Assembly (NCBI GenBank): GCA_902492015.1
Contig: CABUJR010000010.1
Coordinates: 1 to 53,096, forward strand
DNA: 53,096 nt
Direction: 5' to 3'
Origin: an uncultured Eubacteriales bacterium
Lineage (GTDB): Bacteria; Bacillota; Clostridia; TANB77; CAG-508
Positions within the stretch are counted from its first letter, which is position 1. Each line of letters starts with the position of its first letter. This document shows, one piece after another, positions 17,240 through 29,100 of the stretch. The position numbers were made by a program, and so were the translations under genes. The notes under the pieces were generated by a model. The model did no database searches, was not told where the DNA came from, and saw only the letters and a program-made list of their open reading frames with translations.

Positions 17240-17267
17240 TATAAGGTGTAAAAAGGAGGGAATTACT

Positions 17268-18056
17268 TTGGGAAGAATAATTGCAATAGCAAATCAAAAA
17301 GGTGGAGTTGGAAAAACTACAACTGCAGTAAATGTAAGTACAATTTTGGCAAAAAGAAATAAAAAAGTAATGTTAATAGATGCAGATCCACAAGGAAATG
17401 CTTCAAGTGGTTTAGGGCTTGAAAAAGAGGTGGAAAATTCTTTATATGATGTATTAATTAATGATGTAAAAATACAGCAAACGCTACAGGACACTTGTAT
17501 AAAGACTTTAAAAGTATGCCCTTCAAATATGAATTTAGCTGGAGCAGAAGTAGAACTTGTTTCTCAAATGTCTAGAGAACAAAGATTAAAAGAAAAAGTC
17601 GATGAAATAAGGGATGAGTATGATTATATAATAATTGATTGTCCACCATCTCTTGGTCTTATTACTTTAAATGCTTTTACAGCAGCTGATTCAGTATTAA
17701 TTCCTGTACAATGCGAGTATTATGCATTAGAGGGACTAGGTCAGTTATTAAATACAATTAATTTAGTAAAAAAACACTTAAATAAAACTCTAGAAATAGA
17801 AGGAGCAGTTCTTACTATGTATGATATAAGAACAAATCTTTCTAATCAAGTAGTAAAAGAAGTAAAAAGATATTTTGAAGATAAAGTCTACAAAACTGTT
17901 ATACCTAGAAATATCAAGCTTAGTGAGGCACCAAGTTTTGGAATGCCAATAACTCTTTATGATGCAAAATCTAAAGGAGCAAGAGCTTATGAAAAACTTG
18001 CAAGAGAAATTATAAAAAATGATGAAGCAAGAAAAAAAGAGGAAAAGGAGGTATAA
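17268..18056 (+). CDS. parA: Chromosome-partitioning ATPase ParA (Soj)
   Basis: 262 residues from a TTG start with AAGGAGGG 7 bases upstream; a longer frame starting at 17211 would place the promoter inside the gene. ParA binds DNA in its ATP state and is released by ParB, helping origin segregation and, as Soj, controlling DnaA. The deviant Walker A KGGVGKTT is at about 10-17, DADPQGNASSGLG follows, and IIDCPPSLGLITLNA forms the Walker B/A' region. It is immediately followed by parB. Confidence 0.96.
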   Translation: MGRIIAIANQKGGVGKTTTAVNVSTILAKRNKKVMLIDADPQGNASSGLGLEKEVENSLYDVLINDVKIQQTLQDTCIKTLKVCPSNMNLAGAEVELVSQMSREQRLKEKVDEIRDEYDYIIIDCPPSLGLITLNAFTAADSVLIPVQCEYYALEGLGQLLNTINLVKKHLNKTLEIEGAVLTMYDIRTNLSNQVVKEVKRYFEDKVYKTVIPRNIKLSEAPSFGMPITLYDAKSKGARAYEKLAREIIKNDEARKKEEKEV

Positions 18057-18057
18057 A

Positions 18058-18900
18058 ATGGCAGTTAAAAAAACAGGATTAGGAAAAGGATTAGATGCTT
18101 TATTTAGCACACCAGTAATAGAAACAAATGATGAAAGTGAAATAGTAAAAAAGCTTAATATAAATGAAATAGAACCTAATAAAGCACAAGCTAGAAAGGT
18201 ATTTGACGAAGAAGCTATAGAGGATTTAGCAAGTTCAATTAAAGAATATGGTGTTATACAACCTATTATTGTTAGCAAAAAGAATAATTTTTATGAAATA
18301 ATTGCAGGAGAAAGAAGATGGAGAGCTTCAAAAAAAGCTGGACTTACTGAAATACCAGCAATTATAAGAGATGATGACGAACAAACTAATAAAGAAATAT
18401 CATTAATAGAAAATATTCAAAGAGAAAATTTAAATCCTATAGAAAAAGCAAGAGGAATTAAGCTTTTAATGGATGAGTACAATTTGACACAACAAGAAGT
18501 TGCTAATAAGTTAGGAAAAAGTAGAAGTAGTATAGCAAATACAGTAAGAATATTAAATCTTGATGAAAGAGTAATAAATTTAGCATTAGAGGGTAAACTA
18601 ACAGAAGGACATTGTAAATCATTAATGTCTATAGATGATCCAGAAAGACAGTATAAAATGGCATTATATGTTATTGAATCAGGAGATTCTGTAAGAGAAG
18701 CCGAAAAGAAAATGAAAGTTAGAAAAAAAGTAAATAAGAAAAAGGATAAATACATACCAATATATAGAGATATAGAAGATACATTTCAGGGCTTTTTTGG
18801 AACAAAAGTTAAATTAGATGCTGGAGAAAGAAAAGGCAAAATTATAATACAGTATAATTCTAATGAAGACCTAGAGAGAATCTTAGGATTATTAAAATAA
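18058..18900 (+). CDS. parB: Chromosome-partitioning protein ParB (Spo0J)
   Basis: 280 residues from ATG 18058, one base after the parA stop, with AAAAGGAGG in the parA tail. ParB is a CTP-dependent DNA clamp that loads at parS and spreads. It begins with GLGKGLDALFS, the ParA-stimulating peptide; the CTP-binding motif reads IIAGERRWRASKKAGL; the helix-turn-helix reads TQQEVANKLGKSRSSIANTVRIL. The C-terminal dimer domain follows. A longer frame from 18019 lies inside parA and has no separate site. Confidence 0.96.
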   Translation: MAVKKTGLGKGLDALFSTPVIETNDESEIVKKLNINEIEPNKAQARKVFDEEAIEDLASSIKEYGVIQPIIVSKKNNFYEIIAGERRWRASKKAGLTEIPAIIRDDDEQTNKEISLIENIQRENLNPIEKARGIKLLMDEYNLTQQEVANKLGKSRSSIANTVRILNLDERVINLALEGKLTEGHCKSLMSIDDPERQYKMALYVIESGDSVREAEKKMKVRKKVNKKKDKYIPIYRDIEDTFQGFFGTKVKLDAGERKGKIIIQYNSNEDLERILGLLK

Positions 18901-18912
18901 GGGTGTGATTTA

Positions 18913-19437
18913 ATGGAAGATTTTTTAAATTATTTATGTTCAGAAGATGGTATTTTCATGATATTTATCATTTTAATTGTAATAGGCATTTTATTATTAA
19001 TAAACATTATGTTAACCATATATAATAATAAAAAGTATGTATCTTTTATGAAAAAGCTCGGAAATGGAAATAATATTGATGAAATGCTTAGAGAATATTT
19101 AAGAGATGTTAAAGAAATAAAGCAAGATAATTCAGAAATAAAAGCATATTATACTAAACTAGATAGTGATATATCATCATGTATTCAAAAGATTGGATTG
19201 GTACGTTATAATGCGTTTAAGGACGTAGGAAGTGATTTAAGCTTTGCAATAGCTTTACTTGATAGAAACGATAATGGTGTTGTTTTTAATGGCTTATATG
19301 GCTCTGAATCATCAAATATATATGCAAAACCAATAAAAGGTGGAGTATCTAAATATCAATTATCTGAAGAAGAAAAAAATGCTTTAGAAATAGCAGAACA
19401 AAGTAAAAGTTTTATGACGAAACATAAAAGATTATAA
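18913..19437 (+). CDS. DUF4446-family membrane protein
   Basis: 174 residues. A single N-terminal transmembrane helix (about 14-35) is followed by a coiled-coil (about 75-95) and a C-terminal block with IGLVRYNAFKDVGSDLSFAIALLD, the DUF4446 signature. The family is commonly found right after parAB in Clostridia; its function is not known. Closely spaced to parB (12 bases), so cotranscribed. Confidence 0.88.
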   Translation: MEDFLNYLCSEDGIFMIFIILIVIGILLLINIMLTIYNNKKYVSFMKKLGNGNNIDEMLREYLRDVKEIKQDNSEIKAYYTKLDSDISSCIQKIGLVRYNAFKDVGSDLSFAIALLDRNDNGVVFNGLYGSESSNIYAKPIKGGVSKYQLSEEEKNALEIAEQSKSFMTKHKRL

Positions 19438-19508
19438 AAATAGATGAAAATATAGTGATAAACAAAAAGATATATATAAGTTTATAGAAAAACTATAAAA
19501 AATGTGAA

Positions 19509-19546
19509 AAAAAAGAGTAAAATTTCAAAAATTTTACTCTTTTTTT
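19509..19546 (+). terminator. Terminator after the DUF4446 gene
   Basis: 12-bp stem (19514-19525 with 19529-19540), CAA loop, then seven T; an A tract lies on the other side, so it may act both ways. An exact DnaA box TTATCCACA (19545-19553) overlaps its end. Confidence 0.85.
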
Positions 19547-19553
19547 ATCCACA

Positions 19554-20505
19554 TATCTGAAAACGGCTAAAATAGTGCATTTGATGGATATGTATATTTT
19601 AAATAAAGAGTATTATATATAATATTTAAATTTCTTTTAATAAAAGGTTATTTTATAAAAAAAATACAAAATGAAGAATATTTTATAAGTAAAATATTAT
19701 AAAAACTTATTGGAAAATAATATTTTTTTATAAAAGTGAAAAAATTAGGAAAAAAAAGAAAAAGATAATATAGAATCTTTGAAAGTATTGAAAATACTCA
19801 ATTTTTAAAAATTAAAAAAATGTAAAAAACGTGAAAAAATTCTAAAAAATACAAAAATATACAAATTTTTTAGTGCTAAAAAAGAAAAAATCAAAAATTT
19901 TAGAAAATAAAAAATTTGTGAAAAAATTATTTTTTTATAAATTTTTATAAAATATTTATAATTTAAATAAAAAAAAGATAAAAAAACTAAAGCATGAAAC
20001 CAAGTAATATCAAGAGCTTTAGAGTTGTGGATAAAAAATATGTAAGAAAATAGTAAAAATGGAGTTAAAATTCTTAAAAAAAATAACAAAATTAATTTAA
20101 AAACAAAAAAATATTAAATAATAAAATTATTATATGAAAATAAAAGATAAATAATAAAAAATACTAAAAAAAATAATGTAGAAAGTACAAAACCTGCGAA
20201 AGTAAAATGAAAAATAGCAAAAAAAACTTAAAAAACAACTGAAAAATTTAAAAAAATAAGAAAAATCAAAAAAAACACAAGAAAAATATGATAAACAAAA
20301 AAGCTTTAAAAAGCTGAAATGTAAGCAAAAACTTATGTGGAAAACTATAAAAATTCAATGATAAAAAAACAAAGAAAAACTTAACAAAAAGACAAATATT
20401 TTAGAAAAAATGATATATTTTTGAAAATATAATGTTAAAATATACAAAAGATTTAAATAATTTATGATGTAAAATAAAAAAATATTAAAATAATTTATTT
20501 TTTTA
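19554..20505. other. Gene-free A-rich stretch before the tRNA genes
   Basis: About 950 bases with no credible gene. The plus strand is dominated by A. A 94-codon frame on the minus strand (19805-20089) is made mostly of Phe, Leu, Ile and Lys from T-rich text and lacks a ribosome binding site. Confidence 0.7.
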
Positions 20506-20535
20506 TTGACAAATGTGAATATGATATGCTAATAT
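20506..20535 (+). promoter_or_regulatory. tRNA-Ser promoter
   Basis: TTGACA (20506-20511), 18-base spacer, TAATAT (20530-20535), 28 bases before the first tRNA gene. Confidence 0.7.
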
Positions 20536-20562
20536 ATATATGTTGCTAAAGCAACTACCAAT

Positions 20563-20654
<92 letters not shown>

Positions 20655-20656
20655 AG

Positions 20657-20696
20657 AAACGGAAGCCGAATTTAATAGTTTTTAGCTTCCGTTTTT
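20657..20696 (+). terminator. Terminator after tRNA-Ser (UGA)
   Basis: AAACGGAAGC pairs with GCTTCCGTTT around an 18-base loop, followed by T residues. Confidence 0.75.
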
Positions 20697-20721
20697 AATA
20701 TAATTAGTTAATTTAACCTTT

Positions 20722-20814
20722 GGAGATTTACCCAAGTGGTTGAAGGGGACGGTTTGCTAAACCGTTAGGGTTTCGTAAGGGGCCGCGAGGGTTCAAATCC
20801 CTCAATCTCCGCCA
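20722..20814 (+). tRNA. tRNA-Ser (anticodon GCU)
   Basis: Class II tRNA: acceptor GGAGATT/AATCTCC, anticodon stem ACGGT/ACCGT around TTGCTAA (anticodon GCT), long variable arm, T loop GGTTCAAATCC, encoded CCA. Reads AGC and AGU. It lies 67 bases after the first tRNA-Ser, beyond that gene's terminator. Confidence 0.95.
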
Positions 20815-20817
20815 GAA

Positions 20818-20843
20818 GACAGCAAATAAGCTGTCTTTTTTTT
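20818..20843 (+). terminator. Terminator after tRNA-Ser (GCU)
   Basis: GACAGC pairs with GCTGTC around AAATAA and is followed by eight T. Confidence 0.85.
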
Positions 20844-23800
20844 GTTTTAGTATAATTTCTCAAATAAAAAGAATTAATCCAAATTTGGACATTCTAGAGG
20901 CTATAAATAAATTTAATAAAATATATATTAGGTGTGAATTCTATATTTATCAAGTGTGGAAAACCTGCAAAAGTGTTGATATATAAGGGTTTAAATAAAT
21001 AAATCAAAAATAATTTATTGCATAAAAAAACAGGGAATCAGAAGCAAATTTTATAAATTTAATAAAAAATGAAAATAATTTTATCAAATTTATAAAAAAA
21101 TATGCGAATTAAATTTTCAGTTTAATAAAATTTTAAGCTTAAAAATTAAAAATAATTTGTAATATAAAGTTTAAAAAAACGTAATTTTTAGAAAAATAAG
21201 AAAAACATAATTGTCAAATAAACAATTAAAATAGAAGCTTATAAAAGTCTAAATCTTAAAAGTTAAATTTCAAAAATCATTAGGGAATATTGAAAAAACG
21301 ATCAGTTTCTAAGAGAAGTAGAATAATTAACATAATTTTATTTGCATAAACATAAAAAGAAGAAAAAGAATCAATGATCTAATAATTCTTTTTTGTATGC
21401 TAAGTGAAATTTAATGTAAAAAAACATACCCCAAAAAAACATGTGGAAAAAATTTAAATGATGGTTTGAGAAAAAAATTTAGAAAAAATGTGTATAACTT
21501 TTAGAAATTGTAAAAGTTTTTTTCTCAAAATTTCTGACAAAATTTTGACCATAATTTTTAACCTTGATTTTTTAATAAAAAAATTATAGTTTTAACTATT
21601 TTTTTTATTAACTATATTGATAAGTTGATAAAAAATTAGAAAAAATTGTGAAAAATAACCTGAAATGGTTGATATGAGAAGAATAGAAACAATATGCACT
21701 AGAATGAAAAATAAAGCACTTTTTATATATTAAGGTATATAACATAAATAAAAAAGTTTAAATGCTTTAAAATCAATTTAAATGCTTCAAAAAGTTTTTA
21801 GGTATATTTTATTTAAAAAAAATTATAATTTTGAAAAAATTTTTGGAATAACAGAATTTGAAGAATGAAATGAAACCGCTATATGCTTTGAGATTAGCGG
21901 GATACACGGATTTTTATAAAAAAATCTGAAAATTATAAAAATCTTGATTAAATTAGAAAAAAAGAGAAAATTATATTGAAAAATATCCACTTTTAAATGC
22001 TGATTTAATCATAAATAAAAGATATTGTTGACAAAAAAACAAAGCTTAAAAAAATGGAAAAAATTATATGTTTTTTTAAAAAATAAAGCTAGTAATCATA
22101 TAGGGTTTAAGTGATACCATTGTTTTTGTGTAAATTTATATGTTTTTTATTTTTTTAAAAATATATCGATTTAAGTTAACTAAAATGATCTAATTTTAAG
22201 TTTGAATTTTTGAAAAATTTGATTAATTATTTTCTATAAATTTAAAAAAAAAAATTATAAAAAGTACGAAAAATTTTCTCAAAATTTCTAAAAATGTAAG
22301 TGTGAATAATAAATTTTGAATTTTTAAATATAAAATTAGTAGTAAAAAACGTAAAAAAAAATAGGATTTTTTTTTAAAATCCTGAAAAAGCTAGAAAATA
22401 AAGGAAATATTAACTTTTAAAAAAAAAGTAAAAATTAGTGTAAATTTTATTTTTTTCTAAAAAAATGAAGAAAAAAATAGTGTTTTTTCAGTATAAAAGA
22501 GGTTAAAATACTTAAATAATTGCCAAATTAACAAGCTTAAAAATTAAGTATTTTTTATAAAATAAAAATAAAAAAATAATTGATATAATATAAGGGGTAT
22601 AAGGAAAAAGATTAAAAAAAATATATTTTATTTTCAAATAATATTTTTTTATAAAATATCTTTATTAAGTAAACTAAATTTATAAATGAAATTTTATTTA
22701 ATTTTAGTTTGATTTAGGAAAAAATTTGAAAAAAGCAATAATAGTTTTTCTTAAATTTTTTAAAATTTGTAGTTTTTTTTGAAATTATAAATATTTAAAG
22801 TAATTCAATTTATAAATTTAAAGGAAATTTTGGAAGGAAAAAAGCCATAAATCTATCTAAAGCTTTAAAATAAAGGCAAATCAGAGAATTTTATAAAAAA
22901 AGAAATTATAGGATTTTTATAGAATGTTATTAAAAATAAATAGAGTTTTAAAGAAATTTTGTTTAAATACAGAGTTTAATTTAAACACTAATTGTCAAAA
23001 TAACAATCAAAATAAAGATGAGTTTTTTAAATAAATAAAAATAAAAAAATGTACTTTATAAGTTAAGGAGACAAGTAAATTGGAAATAAAAAAATACTTT
23101 ATTTTTTTGTGATAATAAAATAATTTCATTTTGATTTTTAGTAAACCTATTTTACAGAAAATTTTGTAAACTTGAAATTTAAAAATATTAGAAGTAAAAA
23201 TAAAAAAATGAAAAAATAGACTACTATTTTTATCATTTTATTAATAAATATGAATTTTTTATAAAATTTATTAAAAACTTGTGTAAGTAAAAGCCAAAAA
23301 GTAATTTTTGATTACTTATTTTTGTAATTATATTTTATAAATAATAAGAAAAACTCAAAATTTTTGCTTTTGTTTTAGAAAATTTTATCTATAAAATAGA
23401 ATATCTTTTTATGAATAAAAAAGTAAATATAAAAATATAAATAAAATTATAGTAAAGGCTTGGGAATAAAGACTTTAAAATAAAAAATAAGACCTTTTTT
23501 TTATTTAATTAATGGTATTTTACTATTATATAAAAAACGTATATTTTGGATAAAATTTGTGTTGTAAAATTTATTATTATCAAAGAAATAAAATTTAATT
23601 TTTTGATAATATTTTTTATAAAAATTGAAAATTTTATAATTTTTATAGATTGTTTTTTATTCTTTTAGAAAAATTTGATGTATAAAAGTAAGTTTTAAAA
23701 ATAAAGCTTTATGCAATAAAGTCTCTAAATATTGATATAACAATAAAATTTAAAAAATCATGAAAAGTGAATTCTATACTTAAAATTTTTTTTAAATTAT

Positions 23801-26020
23801 AATTTCGCTATAAAAAATTATAATTTTTGAGAAAACCTTTATTTTTGCCTTAATTGATTTGACATTAAAACAAAAAAATAACAAGAGAAATTTATAAGAA
23901 AAAAATTATGATTTTTTATTCGCCAAACACATAGGATTTAAAGAAAGTAATATAGTTTTTTATATTAATAAGTGTAAAAAAATCATTATTAATTAATTTA
24001 ATTAAGTAAACTAAAACACTAAATTTTGAAAATTAAATATTTCTGAAAATTGAAAATTTGAAAAAATTGTTAGAAACGAAAATCGATTAAAAAACATGAT
24101 ATTTTAGTAAGATGCTAGAATTTTTAAATTTATTTTTAAAAACTATCGAAAATGTTGAAAAAAATTAAAAATTATTTTGATCAAATATTCAGAATTTTTA
24201 AGAAAAGTTAATTTTTAATTATAAAAAGTTATAACTTTATTTAGTTTTAAGATTCAGAGAAATTTTAAAAATTAAAAATATTTTATACATAGATTGGAAA
24301 AATGACAATTAAATATGATAATAAAGAAATAATACTTGAAAGAGTCAAAACATAAGAAAAGTAAAATAAAAAAGAGATAAAATACTGCAAAATAAAGCTA
24401 AAGAAAAAAAGACCACTATTTTATTAATCTAATAATTAGAAAAAGTAGTAATTAGGTAAACTTAAAAATGAGATTGAAAATTTAAAAAGTTTTAATAAGC
24501 CAATGAAAATTTGCTTGTTTTATTAAGTAGGGCGAGAAAAACCTAAAGATAAAATTTAAAAAATTTTTAAATGGCATACTAAAAAAACATAGCTTTTTTA
24601 ATCTGATTTAATGAAAAAAATAGATTTAATTTTAGATTATATTAAAATTTATAAATTTCAGATATTTTTTGATGAAAATATTCTAAATTTTTTCAAAAAA
24701 AAATAAGAAGATCTTAAAGAAATTTTTTATAGATAATATTATTATTGAATTTTTAAATACAAAAAAATTTGTTTTATAAGGCAAAACTACCTTTATATCA
24801 ATGTTGTCGAAGCTAAAAATAATTTAAAAGAAAATGATTTGGAAAGCGTATCTAAAATTTTATTTTGTATAATATGAAAAAAATTAAAAAAAAAAATTAA
24901 AAATTTTTAAATTTTTTTAATTTTTTGGTAAAGAAAATATAATAAATTTATATTGGATTTTAATTTTCTTTTTGTAAATTTATTTTGAATGATAAAAACT
25001 GAAATAATGTTTTTTTAAAAAAACACATAAAAGTATTGATTTTCAGGATTTTTTAATGTTTTTTTGAAAAAATCATATAAATTTCAATTTTATATTAATT
25101 TCTTAAAAAACTTTAGAAAATTATTTTATAAAAAATTTAAAGAAAAATTATAAAAAAAATTTATAATGTCTAGAAGAAGAAAAAACTCCCCTAAAAGACA
25201 AATATAATTTTTAAGAAAATTAATTAATGATAAAAGCAAGTCTATTGTTTAAAACAATTTAAGTCACTTAATGAGCAAAACGATATTTACATAAGCTTAT
25301 TAAATAAAACTAAAATGTTAAAATACAATATTTTCATTTTTTATTTTTATTATATTAAAAATAAAAGAAATACTTATTTGAAAACCAAAAATAAATAAAA
25401 AAATTTAATTTTTTATAAAATATTTTTACTAAAAACTCGATTTAGAAATATAATTTTTTAAAAATTTAAGATTTTTTTTAAAAATCTTTCAATAAGATTT
25501 TTATTAGTATATGATTTTTTGAATTTTTTTGAGCCCAAATTAGAAATTTTAAAATGATTTTTTACTTTTTTTAGATAAAAATTGATGAAAGTTATGAAAA
25601 TAGGGGATTTTCGAGAGTTGATTTTCAAATATTCTTTAATTAGAAATTACTTTTTCTAAATTTTTTTGACTATAAAAGGAAAAATAAATCTTGAAGACTA
25701 TGAGCTGTAAGACTTTCAAGAAAAAACTTAAAAAATATTTTTGCACATTAAAATTATATAGATTTTAAAAAAAATTTTTTTCAAAAATTATATAAAATTA
25801 TAATCTAAAAAAATTGATAATCAAGAATTAATAATCAAGGATTAATTATCATAAAAAATTGATTAAATCTTTGAAAAAATAGCAGTTTAATTTCTAAAAA
25901 CAAAATAATACAATTTTGTAACAGACTAAACTAATTATATTATTAGCACAGTAAAAAGGGCTTAAAATCCATTTTCAGAAGGAAAAATTTTATTCTTGAT
26001 TAAAAAATTTGATAAATAAG
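20844..26020. other. 5.2-kb AT-rich gene desert
   Basis: No open frame with a ribosome binding site in either strand. Base composition is extreme: lines I counted by eye hold only about 4-8 G or C in 60. A-tracts and T-tracts are dense, which predicts bent DNA. A few islands look like decayed coding text: a 42-codon frame without a start at 24749-24877 (ending ..NNLKENDLESVSKILF), a 23-codon frame at 25575-25643, and a 17-residue ATG frame at 24302-24355. A richer patch with two hairpins lies at 21880-21940. Two diverged copies of a TAATTGTCAAA..AACAAT sequence lie near 21213 and 22991. I read it as degraded sequence, perhaps kept as spacer. Confidence 0.6.
21880..21940 (+). ncRNA. Possible small RNA patch in the desert
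   Basis: The only relatively GC-rich island: CCGCTA pairs with TAGCGG across 13 bases, then CGGATTTTT pairs with AAAAATCTG across a short loop. It could be a small RNA or a tRNA-like relic. No promoter or clear U tract was seen. Confidence 0.2.
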
Positions 26021-26091
26021 AAAGCAGTCTATTTTTTAGTGAATCAGAATAAAATTTTATATATTTTAATTCACTTACATTAGACTGCTTT
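26021..26091 (-). terminator. Two-part hairpin behind the activase gene
   Basis: AAAGCAGTCTA (26021-26031) pairs with TAGACTGCTTT (26081-26091), and inside it AGTGAAT (26038-26044) pairs with ATTCACT (26069-26075). On the minus strand it follows the stop codon by about 10 bases and leads into CTTATTTATC, a poor U tract, so it is a likely but imperfect terminator. Confidence 0.55.
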
Positions 26092-26100
26092 AAAATTTAG

Positions 26101-29100
26101 TTATTTTTGTGATTTAACTTTTTCTTTAATTTCTTCTTCATTGACTAAATTTTCTATTTCTATAGCTTTTTTACTTTGAGTTTTCTTTTTTAAGTTGTCT
26201 TTTGCAACTGTTGTTAAAAGTTTTATTCTATTTGTTTGGTTTGTTTCACTTGCTCCTGGGTCATAATCAATAGGAGAAATATTTGCATAAGGATATTTTT
26301 CTCTTATTGTTTTTATAACACCTTTTCCAACAACATGATTTGGTAAACAAGCGAATGGCTGTACACAAACAATATTTGGAATACCATGCTCAATGTATTC
26401 TACCATTTCTGCAGTTAAGAACCAACCTTCTCCAGTTTGATTTCCTATTGATAAGATGTCTTTTACTTTGGTTTCTAATTCAAATATATTGCAAGGTAGT
26501 AAATAATCTTTTTTTGATGAACTTAAAGCGATTCTTAAATCTTTTTCAAGCATTTCTATTAGATTTATTACAGTTTTAAAAATCTTAGATTTAAATTTAT
26601 CTGTATTTAATAAAGTATTATTTGTAATTTTATGTGTTGCAATAAATTTAATAAATCCCATAAAATCAGGAGAAATAACTTCTGCTCCTTCTTTTTCAAG
26701 TACATCTATAACAAAATTATTTCCAAATGGATGATATTTTATTAATACTTCACCTACAATACCAACTTTTGGTTTTTCTACACTTGTATCTAATTCTATT
26801 TTTTCGAAATCGTTAACCATGTCGTAAATGCTTTGTTTAAATTGTTTATAAGTTGATTTTCCAACAAGTACTTTACATTTTTCCATCCACTTATCAAACA
26901 TTGCTTGAGATTCACCTTTATGTACTTCATAAGCACGGTTTTTAAGTAATAATTTTGATAATAAATCTCCATAGAAAACACCTTTTATTAAATTGATTGC
27001 CATTGGTACAGTTATTTTAAAACCTGTTGCTTTTTCCATTCCAACAACATTAAATGATATTATAGGAACATGAGAAAAACCTGCATCTTTTAGTGCTTTT
27101 CTAATAAATCCAATATAATTAGTTGCTCTACATCCACCACCAGTTTGTGACATTATTATTGCTGTTTTATCTAAGTCGTATTTACCAGACTGTAATGCTT
27201 CAATAAATTGTCCTGTTGTTAATATTGATGGATAACAAGCGTCATTATTTACATATCTTAAACCTGTTTCAACTGTTTTATCTGTACATTCTCTTAGAAG
27301 TTCCACATTATATCCAAGAACTTTTAAAGCAGACTCTAATAATTCAAAATGAATAGGAGCCATTTGAGGTACTAAGATAGTATAGTTTTCTCTCATTTCT
27401 TTTGTAAAAGGAACTCTTTTAACTTCATAGTTTCCTAGTTCTTTATTTTTTTCTTCTTCAGCTTTTTCTTCTTCTTTTTGAGAAATACGTTTATTCATAC
27501 TTGCAAGTAATGAACGAATACGAATACGTATTGCACCTAAGTTATTAATTTCATCTATTTTTATTAATGTATACATATTGTTGTAGCTTTTTAAAATTTC
27601 TTCTACTTGATCAGTTGTTACTGCGTCAACACCACAACCAAAAGAGTTAAGTTGAATCATCTCAAGAAAATCATGTTTTCCTACAAATTCTGCTGCAGCA
27701 TATAATCTAGAGTGGAATACCCATTGGTCAACAACTCTTAAACGACGACTAACTCCTTTATTTAGTTCGCAAACGCTATCTTCAGATAATACACAAAGAC
27801 CTAAACTTGTAATTAATGTATCTATACCATGATTTATTTCAGGATCAACATGATATGGACGACCTGCAAGAACAATTCCTCTTAAATTATTATCTTTTAT
27901 ATATTTTATTGTTTCTCTACCTTTTTTTCTAACATCTTCTTTGTATTTTTGATATTCGGTTTCAGCAGCTTCAGCAGCTTCTTTTAATTCCTTTTTAGTA
28001 AAGTTATATTCTTTGAAACAATCTGCTTCATAAACAACTTTCACTAAATTTTTAATATCATCAATAGGTAAAAATGGATTAATATATTTTATATCATCTC
28101 TTCTTAATTCTTCTATATTATTTCTTAAAACTTCTGAATATGAAATAACAATAGGGCAGTTATAATGGTTATCAGATTGTTCATATTCTTTTCTAGAGTA
28201 TGGTATACAAGGATAGAAAATAGTTTTAATACCTTGTTTTATTAAGCTCATAACATGACCGTGAGCTAATTTTGCTGGGTAACATACTGATTCAGATGGC
28301 ATTGATTCAATACCTTTTTCATAAGTTTTTCTATTACTTTTTTCAGAAATAATTACTCTGAATCCTAGTTTTGTTAAAAATGTGAACCAGAATGGATAGT
28401 CTTCATACATGTTTAAAACTCTAGGGATACCTATTGTTCCACGTTTAGCATCTTCTTCCGAAAGAGGTGTATAGCCAAATAATCTTTCATATTTATATTT
28501 ATAAATGTTAGGTAAATCTTTTTTCTCTGTAACTTGACCAGCACCTTTTTCACATCTATTTCCAGAAATAAATTTTTTTCCATTTTCAAAAGTATTTATT
28601 GTTAATAAACAATTATTTTCACAACCTTTGCAACGAACATGAGAAATTTTTATATTAAGATTATCTAATTCTTCATTTTTTAGAATTGTAGAGTTATATT
28701 CCATGTCTAAGTTGGCATTATATTGTTCTTTTGCAAGTAATGCAATTCCATAAGCTCCCATAAGTCCCGCAATATCAGGTCTTACAACATTTTTTCCAAC
28801 AATTAATTCAAAGGCTCTTAAAACAGCATCATTATAAAAAGTACCACCTTGAACAACGATATTTTTTCCTAGTGTTTTAACATCTCTAACTTTCATAACT
28901 TTTTGAATAGCATTTTTTATTATTGAATAAGAAAGACCACTAGAAATATCTCCAACTGAATAGCCTTCTTTTTGAGCTTGTTTTATTTTAGAATTCATAA
29001 ATACTGTACATCTAGACCCTAAATCTACAGGTGTTTTAGATTTTATTGCTTCTTCAACAAAATCTTCAATTTTTAACCCTAAACTTTTTGCAAATGTTTC

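Noticed and set aside
17211..17267. Longer ParA start
   Set aside because: It would put the TTGACA-N17-TATTAT promoter inside the gene; the TTG after AAGGAGGG gives the normal ParA N-terminus.
19805..20089. 94-codon reverse frame in the A-rich spacer
   Set aside because: Composition is almost only Phe, Leu, Ile and Lys from T-rich text, and no ribosome binding site precedes the start.
28435..28450. parS-like TGTTCCACGTTTAGCA
   Set aside because: 13 of 16 match but inside the activase coding sequence, far from parAB, with a broken right half; likely chance.
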